This document shows positions 1 to 6,462 of a stretch of 10,694 nt of DNA, piece after piece. A program made the translations under genes and the position numbers. Under the pieces are notes generated by a model, which was not told the origin of the DNA, did no database searches, and saw only the letters and a program-made list of their open reading frames with translations. The number at the start of each line of letters is the position of its first letter. Position 1 is the stretch's first letter. Source of the stretch: an uncultured Kiloniellales bacterium (lineage in GTDB: Bacteria; Pseudomonadota; Alphaproteobacteria; Kiloniellales; JAKSDN01); the NCBI GenBank assembly GCA_937974415.1, contig CALJXB010000453.1, positions 1 to 10,694 of the forward strand. Reading direction: 5' to 3'.

Positions 1-287
1 ACGGAAACGGTGCCCCGGTCGCGGCGGGCGAGGGGGGCCAGGGGGTCTCCCGCCGGCCCGTAGTTCAGGCCCAGCACCACCACGCTGCGCGCTTCCGGCC
101 AAAGGCTTTTGGGTGTGCTTCGCTCGGCCGCGCGGGACTCCCGCCAACCCATGTCGCCGTGGTAGCCGAGCGCCAAATACTGCGTGAGATGATCCCTAGC
201 CGCGGGTCCGAGATCGGCGGCGGCGAAACCCACCGCATCGAAGCCCAGCGCCAGCGCCTCTTGGCGGATCTCGTCGCGCCGGGTCAC
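1..287 (-). CDS. queG: Epoxyqueuosine reductase QueG, N-terminal part (cut by window edge)
   Basis: Cobalamin- and iron-sulfur-dependent cytoplasmic enzyme that reduces epoxyqueuosine to queuosine in tRNA, the last step of the pathway. Only the first 95 codons are visible; the usual full length is roughly 350-380 residues, so the [4Fe-4S] cysteines lie outside the window. Seen directly: an N-terminal helix and ALGFDAVGFA (about 13-22), the conserved block GYHGDMGW (41-48), and LWPEARSVVVLGLNYGP (62-78), which are typical of the QueG N-terminal domain. The visible part ends at RDRGTVS, matching the family's RDRG.(I/V)S stretch. The start is a GTG with an AGGA-type ribosome site about 8 bases upstream. 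It begins 19 bases after the queF stop, so co-transcription with queF is likely. Identification is by motif recognition and supported by the que neighbours. Confidence 0.93.
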   Translation of the reverse strand, partial: MTRRDEIRQEALALGFDAVGFAAADLGPAARDHLTQYLALGYHGDMGWRESRAAERSTPKSLWPEARSVVVLGLNYGPAGDPLAPLARRDRGTVS

Positions 288-306
288 GGGCGAGGTCCTG
301 CTCGGC

Positions 307-771
307 CTAGCCGCGTCCGCGATAGGGCGGCACGCCCTGATCGGGCAGCCAAAGGCCCTCCGGCGGCGGTCCGGACTGATAGAACACGTCGATCGGCAGG
401 CCGCCGCGCGGGTACCAATAGCCGCCGATCCGAAGCCAACGGGGCTCGATCGCCTCCTCGATCCGCTTGGCGATCAGGATCGTGCAGTCTTCGTGGAAGG
501 CGCCGTGGTTGCGGAACGAGCCGAGGAACAGCTTGAGGGACTTGCTTTCGACCAGCGCCTTGTCCGGTGCGTAGTCGATGACGAAGTGGGCGAAGTCGGG
601 CTGGCCCGTCATGGGGCAGACGGACGTGAACTCGGGACAAGTGAAGCGCACCAGATAGAGCGTTTCGGAGCGCGAATTGGGCACGCTTTCAAGCGCTGCC
701 TCGTCGGGCGAAGCGGGCAGCGCAGTCTCCCGGCCCAACTGGGTGAGGCCGCTCACGTCGGTCGTGGCCAT
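307..771 (-). CDS. queF: NADPH-dependent 7-cyano-7-deazaguanine reductase QueF (short, single-domain type)
   Basis: Cytoplasmic nitrile reductase of the tunnelling (T-fold) family that converts preQ0 to preQ1 with two NADPH, feeding Tgt. The 154-residue protein matches the short type found in Bacillus rather than the long two-domain type of E. coli. Seen directly: [14 protein letters not shown] with the expected catalytic Cys52 and Asp59 (spacing of 7, as in B. subtilis Cys55/Asp62), and the QueF signature [16 protein letters not shown] (75-90). This is followed by FHEDC (92-96) and [10 protein letters not shown] (122-131). The ATG start has an excellent ribosome site, AAAGGAG, 6 bases upstream. 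The gene lies 103 bases after the tgt stop and 19 bases before queG, completing a preQ0-to-queuosine gene set. No missing residue or truncation seen. Confidence 0.96.
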   Translation of the reverse strand: MATTDVSGLTQLGRETALPASPDEAALESVPNSRSETLYLVRFTCPEFTSVCPMTGQPDFAHFVIDYAPDKALVESKSLKLFLGSFRNHGAFHEDCTILIAKRIEEAIEPRWLRIGGYWYPRGGLPIDVFYQSGPPPEGLWLPDQGVPPYRGRG

Positions 772-774
772 GGC

Positions 775-790
775 AGGCTCCTTTCAGGTC
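775..790 (-). promoter_or_regulatory. Strong ribosome binding site of queF
   Basis: Read on the minus strand, AAAGGAG is followed by CCTGCC and then the queF ATG. It is one of the clearest Shine-Dalgarno matches in the window and fixes the start. queF is the only que gene here separated from its upstream neighbour by a sizeable gap (103 bases), so independent initiation makes sense. I see no convincing terminator or promoter in the gap. Confidence 0.75.
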
Positions 791-874
791 TTGGGGCGAG
801 ACGGGCGACGAGCAGGGTCTGGTCTTGCCGGGATGTTTGAACGCCCTGACGTTTCGTTGCCTTCTGTTCAGGCC

Positions 875-2011
875 TCAGTCGACAGGCGGCAAATCCCCTT
901 CGCCCTGCATCCTAGCGAAGTCGTCCGCCATGTTGTCGAGCCGGCCCTCGGCGATCGCCGCCCGCAGCGCGGCCATGAGCGCCTGATAGTAGTGCAGGTT
1001 GTGGGTGGTCAAAAGGATCGGCCCGAGCATCTCGTCGCAGCGGAACAGGTGATGGACGTAGGCGCGGGCATAGTCCCTGCAGGTCGGGCAGGCGCAATCC
1101 GGGTCGATCGGCCGCGGGTCGCCCTGGTGCCGGGCGTTGCGCAGGTTGAGGGTGCCGCGTTGGGTGAAAGCCTGGGCGGTGCGCCCGGAGCGGGTCGGCA
1201 GCACGCAGTCGAACATGTCGACGCCACGCCGGACCGCGGCCACCAGATCGGCCGGCTTGCCGACGCCCATGAGATAGCGCGGCTTGTCCTTGGGCAGGGC
1301 CTCGCAGCAGAGCGCCGCCATCTCCAGCATGATCTCCTGGCCTTCGCCGACCGCCAGCCCGCCGATGGCATAGCCGTCGAAACCGATATCGGTCAGCGCC
1401 GCGACGGAGGCCAGCCTGAGATCGGGCACGACGCTGCCCTGCACGATACCGAAAAGGGCATAGCCGGGCCGTGCCCGGAAGGCCGCCTTGCAGCGTTCGG
1501 CCCAGCGCATGGAGCGCTCCATGGACCGCGCCGCCGTGTCCCGCTCGACGGGGTAGGGTGTGCATTCGTCGAGTACCATGGTGATGTCGGCGTCCAGCAG
1601 GTCCTGGATCTCGACCGCCCGTTCCGGCGTCAGCGCGTGGCGGCTGCCGTCGATGTGAGACTTGAAGGTGACGCCGTCCTCGGCGATCTGGCGCAGGTCG
1701 GCGAGGGACAGTACCTGATAGCCGCCGGAGTCCGTCAGGATCGGACCCGGCCAGTTCATGAAGCGGTGCAGGCCGCCCAGCGCCGCGACCCGCTCGGCGC
1801 CCGGGCGCAGCATGAGGTGATAGGTGTTGGCGAGCAGGATCTGCGCGCCCGTCTCCGCCACCTGCTCCGGCCGCAGCCCCTTGACCGTGGCGGCGGTGCC
1901 GACCGGCATGAAGGCGGGCGTATCGATCAGGCCATGGGCCGTCGCGAGGCGACCGCGCCGCGCCGCGCCGTCGTCGGCCAGAAGCTCGAAGTGGAATCTC
2001 GCCTCGCTCAT
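875..2011 (-). CDS. tgt: tRNA-guanine(34) transglycosylase Tgt
   Basis: Exchanges guanine-34 for preQ1 in the anticodon loop of tRNAs with GUN anticodons (Asp, Asn, His, Tyr). The protein has 378 residues, normal for bacterial Tgt, with a TIM-barrel fold. Seen directly: TDSGGYQV with the general acid/base Asp94, DECTPYP with Asp148, GGLAVGE (217-223), and [12 protein letters not shown] (266-277) with the nucleophile Asp268. The zinc site is CxCxxC (Cys306, Cys308, Cys311) plus His337, with the family's spacing of 26 residues between the last Cys and the His. The frame is open for 38 codons further upstream, inside queA, but the start at 2011 is chosen because the protein then begins like known Tgt proteins. 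It also has an AAGGG ribosome site 6 bases before the ATG. Its ATG overlaps the queA stop by 4 bases (ATGA). Confidence 0.97.
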   Translation of the reverse strand: MSEARFHFELLADDGAARRGRLATAHGLIDTPAFMPVGTAATVKGLRPEQVAETGAQILLANTYHLMLRPGAERVAALGGLHRFMNWPGPILTDSGGYQVLSLADLRQIAEDGVTFKSHIDGSRHALTPERAVEIQDLLDADITMVLDECTPYPVERDTAARSMERSMRWAERCKAAFRARPGYALFGIVQGSVVPDLRLASVAALTDIGFDGYAIGGLAVGEGQEIMLEMAALCCEALPKDKPRYLMGVGKPADLVAAVRRGVDMFDCVLPTRSGRTAQAFTQRGTLNLRNARHQGDPRPIDPDCACPTCRDYARAYVHHLFRCDEMLGPILLTTHNLHYYQALMAALRAAIAEGRLDNMADDFARMQGEGDLPPVD

Positions 2012-2022
2012 GAAACACCCTT
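2008..2022 (-). promoter_or_regulatory. ATGA stop-start overlap of queA and tgt with ribosome site inside queA
   Basis: On the minus strand the queA stop TGA and the tgt start ATG share bases in ATGA (2008-2011). The tgt ribosome site AAGGG (2018-2022) lies in the last codons of queA. This is the classic arrangement for translational coupling and decides the tgt start against the longer open frame. Confidence 0.8.
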
Positions 2023-3054
2023 GCCATAGATGAGGCAGGCATCGCCATAGGAGAAGAAGCGGTAACGGGCGGCGATGGCATGGGTGTAGGCCGTCTTCAT
2101 GCGGTCCTGGCCGGCGAAGGCGCACACCAGCATGAAGAGGGTGGAGCGCGGCAGATGAAAGTTCGTCAGCATGAGATCGGTCGCGCGGATGGGGTCGCCG
2201 GGCAGAAGGTAAAGCGTCGTTTCGCCGGCGAAGGGCGCGATACGGCCGTCGCCGCCGCGGGCGGTCTCGAGCAAGCGGAGCGCCGTGCTGCCCACGGCGA
2301 CGATGCGCCCGCCGGCCGCCCGGGCATCATTGATCAAGCCGGCGGCCTCACCCGTAATCTCGCCGACCTCGCTGTGCATCACGTGGTCGCGCGGGTCTTC
2401 GCTCTTGACCGGCAGGAAGGTGCCGGCGCCGACATGTAGCGTGACCGCGACCCGGGCGACGCCGCGCGCCTCCAGGCGGGCGAGCAGCGCGGGCGTGAAG
2501 TGGAGCCCGGCGGTCGGCGCGGCGACGGCACCCGGTCGGGTGGCGAAGACCGTCTGATAGTCGTCCCGGTCTTGCGGGTCGGGTCCTCCGTCTGCCAGGT
2601 CGCGTTTGATGTAAGGCGGCAGCGGCATGGCGCCGTGGCGGTGCAAACCGGCCAGGAGGCCGGACTCGTCACAAGCGAAATCCAGCAGCATCTCGCCGGC
2701 CTCGCCCTTGGACCCTACGGTCGCCGTGAAGTCCGGCGCGAAGACGATCTCGTCGCCGGGCTTGAGCTTGCGCGCCGGCCGCGCGAAGGCGCGCCACTGG
2801 CCCGGCCCCTCTACCTTGTGCAGCGTCGCCTCGATCCGGGCTGTGCCGCGCCGCCCGGAGAGTCGCGTCGGCAGCACCCGCGTGTCGTTCACCACCAGCA
2901 GGTCGCCCGGCCGCAGCAGCTCGGGCAGGTCCCGCATGGCCTTGTCCTGCAGGGCTTCGCCGATCACCAACAGCCGCGCAGCATCGCGCGGCGTCACCGG
3001 GTGCTGGGCGATCAGCTCCGGCGGTAGCGCGAAATCGAAGTCATCGGTGCGCAT
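2008..3054 (-). CDS. queA: S-adenosylmethionine:tRNA ribosyltransferase-isomerase QueA
   Basis: Transfers and isomerises the ribosyl moiety of SAM onto preQ1-modified tRNA, forming epoxyqueuosine. The protein has 348 residues, the normal QueA length. Seen directly: the N-terminal [14 protein letters not shown] (6-19), [10 protein letters not shown] (56-65), LPPYI (145-149), and DDYQTVFA (164-171). Further signatures are APTAGLHFT (179-187), [11 protein letters not shown] (206-216), [14 protein letters not shown] (297-310) and [10 protein letters not shown] (331-340). All conserved QueA blocks are present and uninterrupted. The ATG at 3054 gives the standard N-terminus, although the ribosome site before it is weak. 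The gene is 27 bases downstream of the oxygenase gene and overlaps tgt by 4 bases, so it probably sits mid-operon. QueA acts after Tgt although its gene precedes tgt. Confidence 0.97.
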   Translation of the reverse strand: MRTDDFDFALPPELIAQHPVTPRDAARLLVIGEALQDKAMRDLPELLRPGDLLVVNDTRVLPTRLSGRRGTARIEATLHKVEGPGQWRAFARPARKLKPGDEIVFAPDFTATVGSKGEAGEMLLDFACDESGLLAGLHRHGAMPLPPYIKRDLADGGPDPQDRDDYQTVFATRPGAVAAPTAGLHFTPALLARLEARGVARVAVTLHVGAGTFLPVKSEDPRDHVMHSEVGEITGEAAGLINDARAAGGRIVAVGSTALRLLETARGGDGRIAPFAGETTLYLLPGDPIRATDLMLTNFHLPRSTLFMLVCAFAGQDRMKTAYTHAIAARYRFFSYGDACLIYGKGVS

Positions 3055-3081
3055 GGCGGATCTGTCGATAGCCAGGGCGGG

Positions 3082-3750
3082 TCACACGGAGCCCGCTTCT
3101 ACCCGCACGTCGCGACGAAGGCCGAGGCAGACCCGCTCCTCGCTGACCTCGTTCAGAAAGTGGAACGGGCGGTCGTCGCGGCCGGCGAAGCCGGGCGCGC
3201 GCATCAGCAAGAGGCTGCCCGGCGGAATTGGTACCTCGCGGGCGTTCTCGCCGGAGCGGTCGCTGCTGATGAAGAAGCGGGCCTGGCCGGCGATGGTCAC
3301 GATCGCGACCAGGTCTCGGTAGCCGACGTGATCGCGGTGTGCGGTGATCCCGAGCGAGCCCACGGGATAGCGCTGGACCACGAGGTCGTTGAGACGCGGC
3401 GGGGCGTCGAGCGGCGGTACCGGCATGGCGGCCAGGGCTCGGGCGAGGAGGCGCTCCAGCTTATCGCGGCACGCGTGAAACGGGCTGCCGTCCGGCACCG
3501 GCATGCAGATTTGGAAATCCTGACGGACCGCACGCTCGCCCTCGCCGATCACCGGCGTCGCCTCGCGATAGGGCAGCCTCCTGCTCGCCGCCAGCAGGTC
3601 CGCGCAACCCTCGGGCGACAGGAAATCGATCGAGGCGGCGTCGTCGTCCGCCAGCCGCGCGAGGGCGTGGCCGAACTCCTCGGGCGTCGCGATCACCTGA
3701 TGATCGAACGCCGTTGCAGCGGCAATCGCCCGCGTCCGCAGGGCGCTCAC
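3082..3750 (-). CDS. AlkB-like 2-oxoglutarate/Fe(II)-dependent dioxygenase, substrate unknown
   Basis: A 222-residue protein whose C-terminal half carries the AlkB-type oxygenase pattern. Seen directly: NDLVVQRYPVG (121-131), then HRDHVGY with iron ligands His138 and Asp140, LPGS-like PPGSLLLMRAPG (176-187), the distal ligand region PFHF with His197, and RVCLGLR (206-212). The last gives the RxxxxxR spacing (Arg206, Arg212) that binds 2-oxoglutarate in AlkB. In the AlkB family such enzymes oxidatively demethylate alkylated DNA or RNA, or hydroxylate tRNA bases; which applies here cannot be told. The N-terminal 100 residues show no motif I recognise. The start is a GTG with no clear ribosome site, so the true N-terminus is uncertain. 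It lies 27 bases upstream of queA and 128 bases downstream of the regulator gene. It could equally be a protein or small-molecule oxygenase of the same fold. Confidence 0.75.
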   Translation of the reverse strand: MSALRTRAIAAATAFDHQVIATPEEFGHALARLADDDAASIDFLSPEGCADLLAASRRLPYREATPVIGEGERAVRQDFQICMPVPDGSPFHACRDKLERLLARALAAMPVPPLDAPPRLNDLVVQRYPVGSLGITAHRDHVGYRDLVAIVTIAGQARFFISSDRSGENAREVPIPPGSLLLMRAPGFAGRDDRPFHFLNEVSEERVCLGLRRDVRVEAGSV

Positions 3751-3786
3751 GCGGCAGCGTCCAGCGGGCGGCGGCTATGGGGTACC

Positions 3787-3808
3787 GCCTCAAATGAGGC
3801 TCTATTTT
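3787..3808 (+). terminator. Terminator-like hairpin in the gap between regulator and oxygenase genes
   Basis: GCCTC-AAAT-GAGGC (3787-3800) followed by TCTATTTT (3801-3808) has the form of a short intrinsic terminator reading rightward. No rightward gene ends here, since both neighbours are on the minus strand. Read leftward, the hairpin lacks a following T-run, so it does not obviously end the regulator transcript. It could stop antisense transcription, protect a 3' end, or be chance. Confidence 0.35.
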
Positions 3809-3878
3809 CGCCGGCGAGGCGGCGCACGGGCAAACTCATCGCTCCGCAACCATTTCAAAGGCACCGAAAACCTGCGCC

Positions 3879-4289
3879 TTATGATTTGCTTGCCGAGACC
3901 GATCTTACAAGTTCTATCAGTTTCTTCCTGAGGGCCGGATCCGCGATTTCGTAATAAGCGTTGATCAGGTTGCGCGTTTCCTTGGGCGTCGGAGTGCTGT
4001 CGTCAGCAACCTCGTCTGCTTTTGCGCCGGGCGGCGTGTCCTCTTGAGCCTCGGCAAAAAAGTACTCCAAGGGCACGTTGAGGGTGTTTGCAAGGTCGTA
4101 AAGCCGGCTCGCCACGATTCGGTTGCTGCCCCGTTCGTACTTCTGAATCTGCTGAAAGGTCACGCCGATCGCCTCGGCCACGCTCAATTGGGTCAGGCCA
4201 AGTTCAAGTCTGCGCTTGCGCAATTGCTGACCGACCAGGTGATCGATGGCATGAGCCTTCTCGCTTCGGGCTTTTGATGGTCCAGGCAT
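3879..4289 (-). CDS. XRE-family helix-turn-helix regulator (PraR-like)
   Basis: A 136-residue DNA-binding protein with a Cro/C1-type helix-turn-helix at about residues 17-78. Seen directly: VGQQLRKRRLELGLTQLSVAEA leading into IGVTFQQIQKYERGSNRI (41-58) and the scaffold SRLYDLANTLNVPLEYFF (61-78). A flexible acidic, proline-rich linker (about 82-103) follows, then a C-terminal helical segment, NLINAYYEIADPALRKKLIELV (107-128). The FQQIQKYERGSNRI signature and the short C-terminal dimerisation-type tail are typical of the alphaproteobacterial family that includes rhizobial PraR; specific orthology is not shown. The ATG at 4289 has a purine-rich GGGGAG upstream but at a long spacing of about 12 bases. 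The gene is divergent from pabBC and upstream of the oxygenase-que genes, so it could regulate itself or either side; this is inference. Confidence 0.9.
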   Translation of the reverse strand: MPGPSKARSEKAHAIDHLVGQQLRKRRLELGLTQLSVAEAIGVTFQQIQKYERGSNRIVASRLYDLANTLNVPLEYFFAEAQEDTPPGAKADEVADDSTPTPKETRNLINAYYEIADPALRKKLIELVRSVSASKS

Positions 4290-4315
4290 GGATGCAGTAA
4301 GCTCCCCTTTTTGCC

Positions 4316-4345
4316 GATCCTATTTAGCGCATTTCATAGGGGATC
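4316..4345. promoter_or_regulatory. Imperfect dyad upstream of the XRE regulator (candidate operator)
   Basis: GATCCTAT (4316-4323) and ATAGGGGATC (4336-4345) form an imperfect inverted repeat: CCTAT and ATAGG pair exactly around 12 bases, and GATC recurs on both flanks with a two-base offset. It lies 27-56 bases upstream of the regulator ATG, where an autoregulatory operator would be expected. Function is inferred from position only. Confidence 0.35.
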
Positions 4346-4372
4346 TGCAATCAATTAGGGCATTATTTTACA

Positions 4373-4396
4373 AAAATACAACTTAAAAGGTATTTT
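4373..4396. promoter_or_regulatory. Perfect inverted repeat AAAATAC-N10-GTATTTT (candidate operator)
   Basis: The arms AAAATAC (4373-4379) and GTATTTT (4390-4396) are exact reverse complements around a 10-base spacer, giving half-site centres 17 bases apart. The dyad sits in the AT-rich island about 84 bases upstream of the regulator ATG and about 200 bases upstream of pabBC. Low GC makes chance dyads more likely here, so the call rests on perfect arms and placement. Confidence 0.4.
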
Positions 4397-4416
4397 CCCG
4401 CTGCGGGCCACTCTCA

Positions 4417-4432
4417 GGCCGGATTTCCGGCC
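4417..4432. repeat. GC-rich hairpin flanked by CTCAGGC direct repeats
   Basis: GGCCGG-ATTT-CCGGCC (4417-4432) is a 6-base perfect stem with a 4-base loop. The word CTCAGGC occurs just before and just after it (4413-4419 and 4435-4441), 22 bases apart in direct orientation. No T-run follows directly on either strand, so I do not call it a terminator. Role unknown. Confidence 0.4.
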
Positions 4433-4587
4433 GGCTCAGGCTTCATTTAATCTGCGGTCTCGACGCGCGTCGCGGGCGGGCAAAGCGCTTTCGGCGCAAT
4501 CTCAGAGGTGGTAGGCAAGTCCGGTGGCTTCGCGGCTGAACGACTATGCCAGGCAAAGGTCGGCGTTGCAGCGGTTTGGCAGGCCAC

Positions 4588-4600
4588 GGAGCAGGCCATG
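4588..4600 (+). promoter_or_regulatory. Ribosome binding site deciding the pabBC start
   Basis: CGGAG ending at 4591 is followed by CAGGCC and ATG (4598-4600), an ideal 6-base spacing. The frame is open upstream to a GTG at 4508, but that GTG lacks a ribosome site and the extra 30 residues resemble nothing in PabB. A second ATG at 4610 has a weaker GGAAAAGG before it and remains possible. Confidence 0.65.
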
Positions 4601-6442
4601 GAAAAGGCCATGAGCGACAGGTCCAAAGACGGGGGTGCGGCGCGCGGAGGCGAGCGCGATGCCTTCGTGCTGCTCGACGATAGCCTGTCTCGCACTGACC
4701 GTTGTTGGCTTTTCGAGCGACCCATGGAGGTGGTGCGTTGCGATCGGCCGGAGGACGTAGAAGCTGCATTACTCCGGCTCGCGGCGGCGGGCGCAAACGG
4801 CCTCTTCGGCGCCGGATTCCTGTCCTACGAACTCGGCTATCTGATGGAGCCCAAGCTCGCACCCCTGCTTCCCCAAGACCGGTTGCAGCCGCTCCTTTGG
4901 TTCGGCTTGTTCGACGCGCCCCGCGAACTCGATTCCGCTGCCGTGGGGCGCTGGCTCGAAACCCGGATTTTCGGCGACTACGAGCTCGGCGGCCTACACT
5001 GGTCGCTCAGCCAGGAGGACTATCTAACGGCCGCCCGCCGCGTGAAGGACTATATCGCCGCCGGCGACGTCTATCAGATCAACCTGACCCTGAAAGGTCT
5101 GTTCGATTTCGCGGGAGATCCACTGGCGCTGTACCGGGACCTGCGGCGGCGCCAGCGGGTCGCCCATGGGGCGCTGGTCGTCGCGCCGGATTTTCAGGTT
5201 CTATCGCTCTCGCCGGAACTGTTCCTGCGGGTCGAAAACGGTATGGCCGAAGCACGGCCCATGAAGGGAACCGCCGCCCGCGGCGCCAGCCCGGAGGAGG
5301 ACGCGGCATTGGGCGAATGGCTGTCCAGCGACGTCAAGTCTCGGGCCGAGAACCTCATGATCGTCGACCTGCTGCGCAACGACCTCGGCCGGGTCGCCGA
5401 GATCGGATCGGTCGAGGTCACCGATCTCTTCACGGTGGAAAGTTATCCCACCCTGCACCAGATGACCTCCGGCATCACCGCCAAGCTGCGCCCCGATGTG
5501 GGCCTGCCGGACATCGCCCGGAGCCTGTTTCCCTGCGGCTCGATCACCGGCGCGCCCAAGTTGCGCGCCATGGAGATCATCCGCGAGCTCGAGCCGGCAC
5601 CGCGGGGCGTCTACACGGGCGCCATCGGCATGCTGGCACCGGGCGGCGATGCGCTGTTCAACGTGGCGATCCGTACGGTCTTTCTTGACGGCCGGGGCGG
5701 CGGCCAACTCGGGATCGGCAGCGGCATCGTCCAGGATTCCGACCCGCTGGTGGAATGGGAGGAATGTCTCCTCAAGGCGCGTTTCCTCACCGCCGATCGG
5801 GTGCCGTTCCAGCTCATCGAGACCCTGCGCTGGGAGCGCAAGGGCGGCTATTACCTCCTGGAGCGGCATCTGGACCGGCTCTCCGCTTCGGCCGCCTACT
5901 TCGGATATCCCTGCGATGTGGAGGTTGTCCGCGGGCAACTCGCGCGCGAGGCTCAACAATTCGCCGCGGCCTCGGTCATGCGGGTGCGCTTGTTGCTGGA
6001 CGAAGACGGCGGGGTCAGCCTGGAGGCCGGCCCGATGGAGCTACTCGGGGATGAGCACGTCCTGACCTTCGTCGTTTCGGACGAGCGGGTTCAGAGCGGT
6101 GATCCCTTCACCTATCACAAGACGACCCGGCGGGAGCTCTACGACCGCGAATTCGAACGCCATCAGAAGGCCAGCGGATGCGGCGAGGTGGTGTTCCTGA
6201 ACGAGCGCGGCGAGGTGACCGAGGGCAGCCGGACGAATCTCTTTATCGAACGGGCCGGTGTCCTCATGACCCCGCCGCCGCGCTGCGGCCTGCTGGCGGG
6301 GACCCTGCGGGGCGACATGATCGACAATCCGAACCTGCATGTGGAAGAGCGAGTGCTGAGCCTTGCGGACCTGGAGGCTGCCGATCGGATCTACCTCGGG
6401 AACTCCGTGCGCGGGCTCATGCATGCGCGCCGCTTGGCGTGA
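4598..6442 (+). CDS. pabBC: Bifunctional aminodeoxychorismate synthase component I / 4-amino-4-deoxychorismate lyase (PabB-PabC fusion)
   Basis: Makes 4-aminobenzoate for folate. The PabB part turns chorismate plus ammonia (from a separate PabA) into aminodeoxychorismate, and the PLP-dependent PabC part releases pyruvate to give 4-aminobenzoate. From the ATG at 4598 it has 614 residues. PabB (about 20-398): GFLSYELGYLME (73-84), DVYQINLT (157-164), SLSPELFLRV (203-212), and PMKGT with Lys223, the residue expected to form the covalent intermediate in PIKGT-type PabB. It continues with SRAENLMIVDLLRND (248-262), CGSITGAPK (313-321) and the C-terminal GIGSGIVQDSDP. PabC (about 400-614): LLERHLDRL (420-428), YHKTTRR with the likely PLP Lys508, TEGSRTNLF (541-549), and LLAGTLR (565-571). 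Both halves look intact. PabA is not in the window. The downstream phosphodiesterase gene overlaps or follows within 20 bases. Confidence 0.95.
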   Translation: MEKAMSDRSKDGGAARGGERDAFVLLDDSLSRTDRCWLFERPMEVVRCDRPEDVEAALLRLAAAGANGLFGAGFLSYELGYLMEPKLAPLLPQDRLQPLLWFGLFDAPRELDSAAVGRWLETRIFGDYELGGLHWSLSQEDYLTAARRVKDYIAAGDVYQINLTLKGLFDFAGDPLALYRDLRRRQRVAHGALVVAPDFQVLSLSPELFLRVENGMAEARPMKGTAARGASPEEDAALGEWLSSDVKSRAENLMIVDLLRNDLGRVAEIGSVEVTDLFTVESYPTLHQMTSGITAKLRPDVGLPDIARSLFPCGSITGAPKLRAMEIIRELEPAPRGVYTGAIGMLAPGGDALFNVAIRTVFLDGRGGGQLGIGSGIVQDSDPLVEWEECLLKARFLTADRVPFQLIETLRWERKGGYYLLERHLDRLSASAAYFGYPCDVEVVRGQLAREAQQFAAASVMRVRLLLDEDGGVSLEAGPMELLGDEHVLTFVVSDERVQSGDPFTYHKTTRRELYDREFERHQKASGCGEVVFLNERGEVTEGSRTNLFIERAGVLMTPPPRCGLLAGTLRGDMIDNPNLHVEERVLSLADLEAADRIYLGNSVRGLMHARRLA

Positions 6443-6462
6443 GGGGTCTTGACCGCTCGGCC

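Larger units (their letters stand above)
4290..4597. other. Divergent intergenic region between the XRE regulator and pabBC
   Basis: This 308-base stretch has two parts. The half near the regulator (about 4321-4396) is strikingly AT-rich against the GC-rich surroundings and is the natural place for the regulator promoter. It holds two dyads, described separately. I could not pick -35/-10 boxes with confidence. The half near pabBC is GC-rich and holds several small palindromes: GGCCGG-ATTT-CCGGCC (4417-4432), CGACGCGCGTCG (4461-4472) and GCGC-TTTCG-GCGC (4485-4497). No tRNA or convincing small gene was found. A leftward open frame crosses the region but looks like a GC shadow. If the pabBC start were the GTG at 4508, the gap would shrink to 218 bases. 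Confidence 0.7.

Noticed and set aside
677..2029. Long rightward open frame (450 codons) opposite tgt
   Set aside because: It is the antisense shadow of tgt in GC-rich DNA. Its composition is rich in Arg, Gly and His with no family motif, while tgt has every catalytic and zinc residue.
3751..3878. Possible preQ1 riboswitch ahead of the oxygenase-queA genes
   Set aside because: I looked for the compact stem, C-rich loop and A-rich tail of preQ1 aptamers here and in the tgt-queF gap (772-874) and found no match.
4290..4597. tRNA or small RNA gene in the divergent region
   Set aside because: The hairpins do not form a cloverleaf, there is no T-loop motif, and no clear promoter-terminator pair frames a small RNA.
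4447..4725. Small leftward frames over the divergent region and the pabBC start
   Set aside because: A hydrophobic Met-Ala-Cys stretch briefly suggested a small secreted protein. However, there is no ribosome site or family resemblance, and much of it lies antisense to pabBC.
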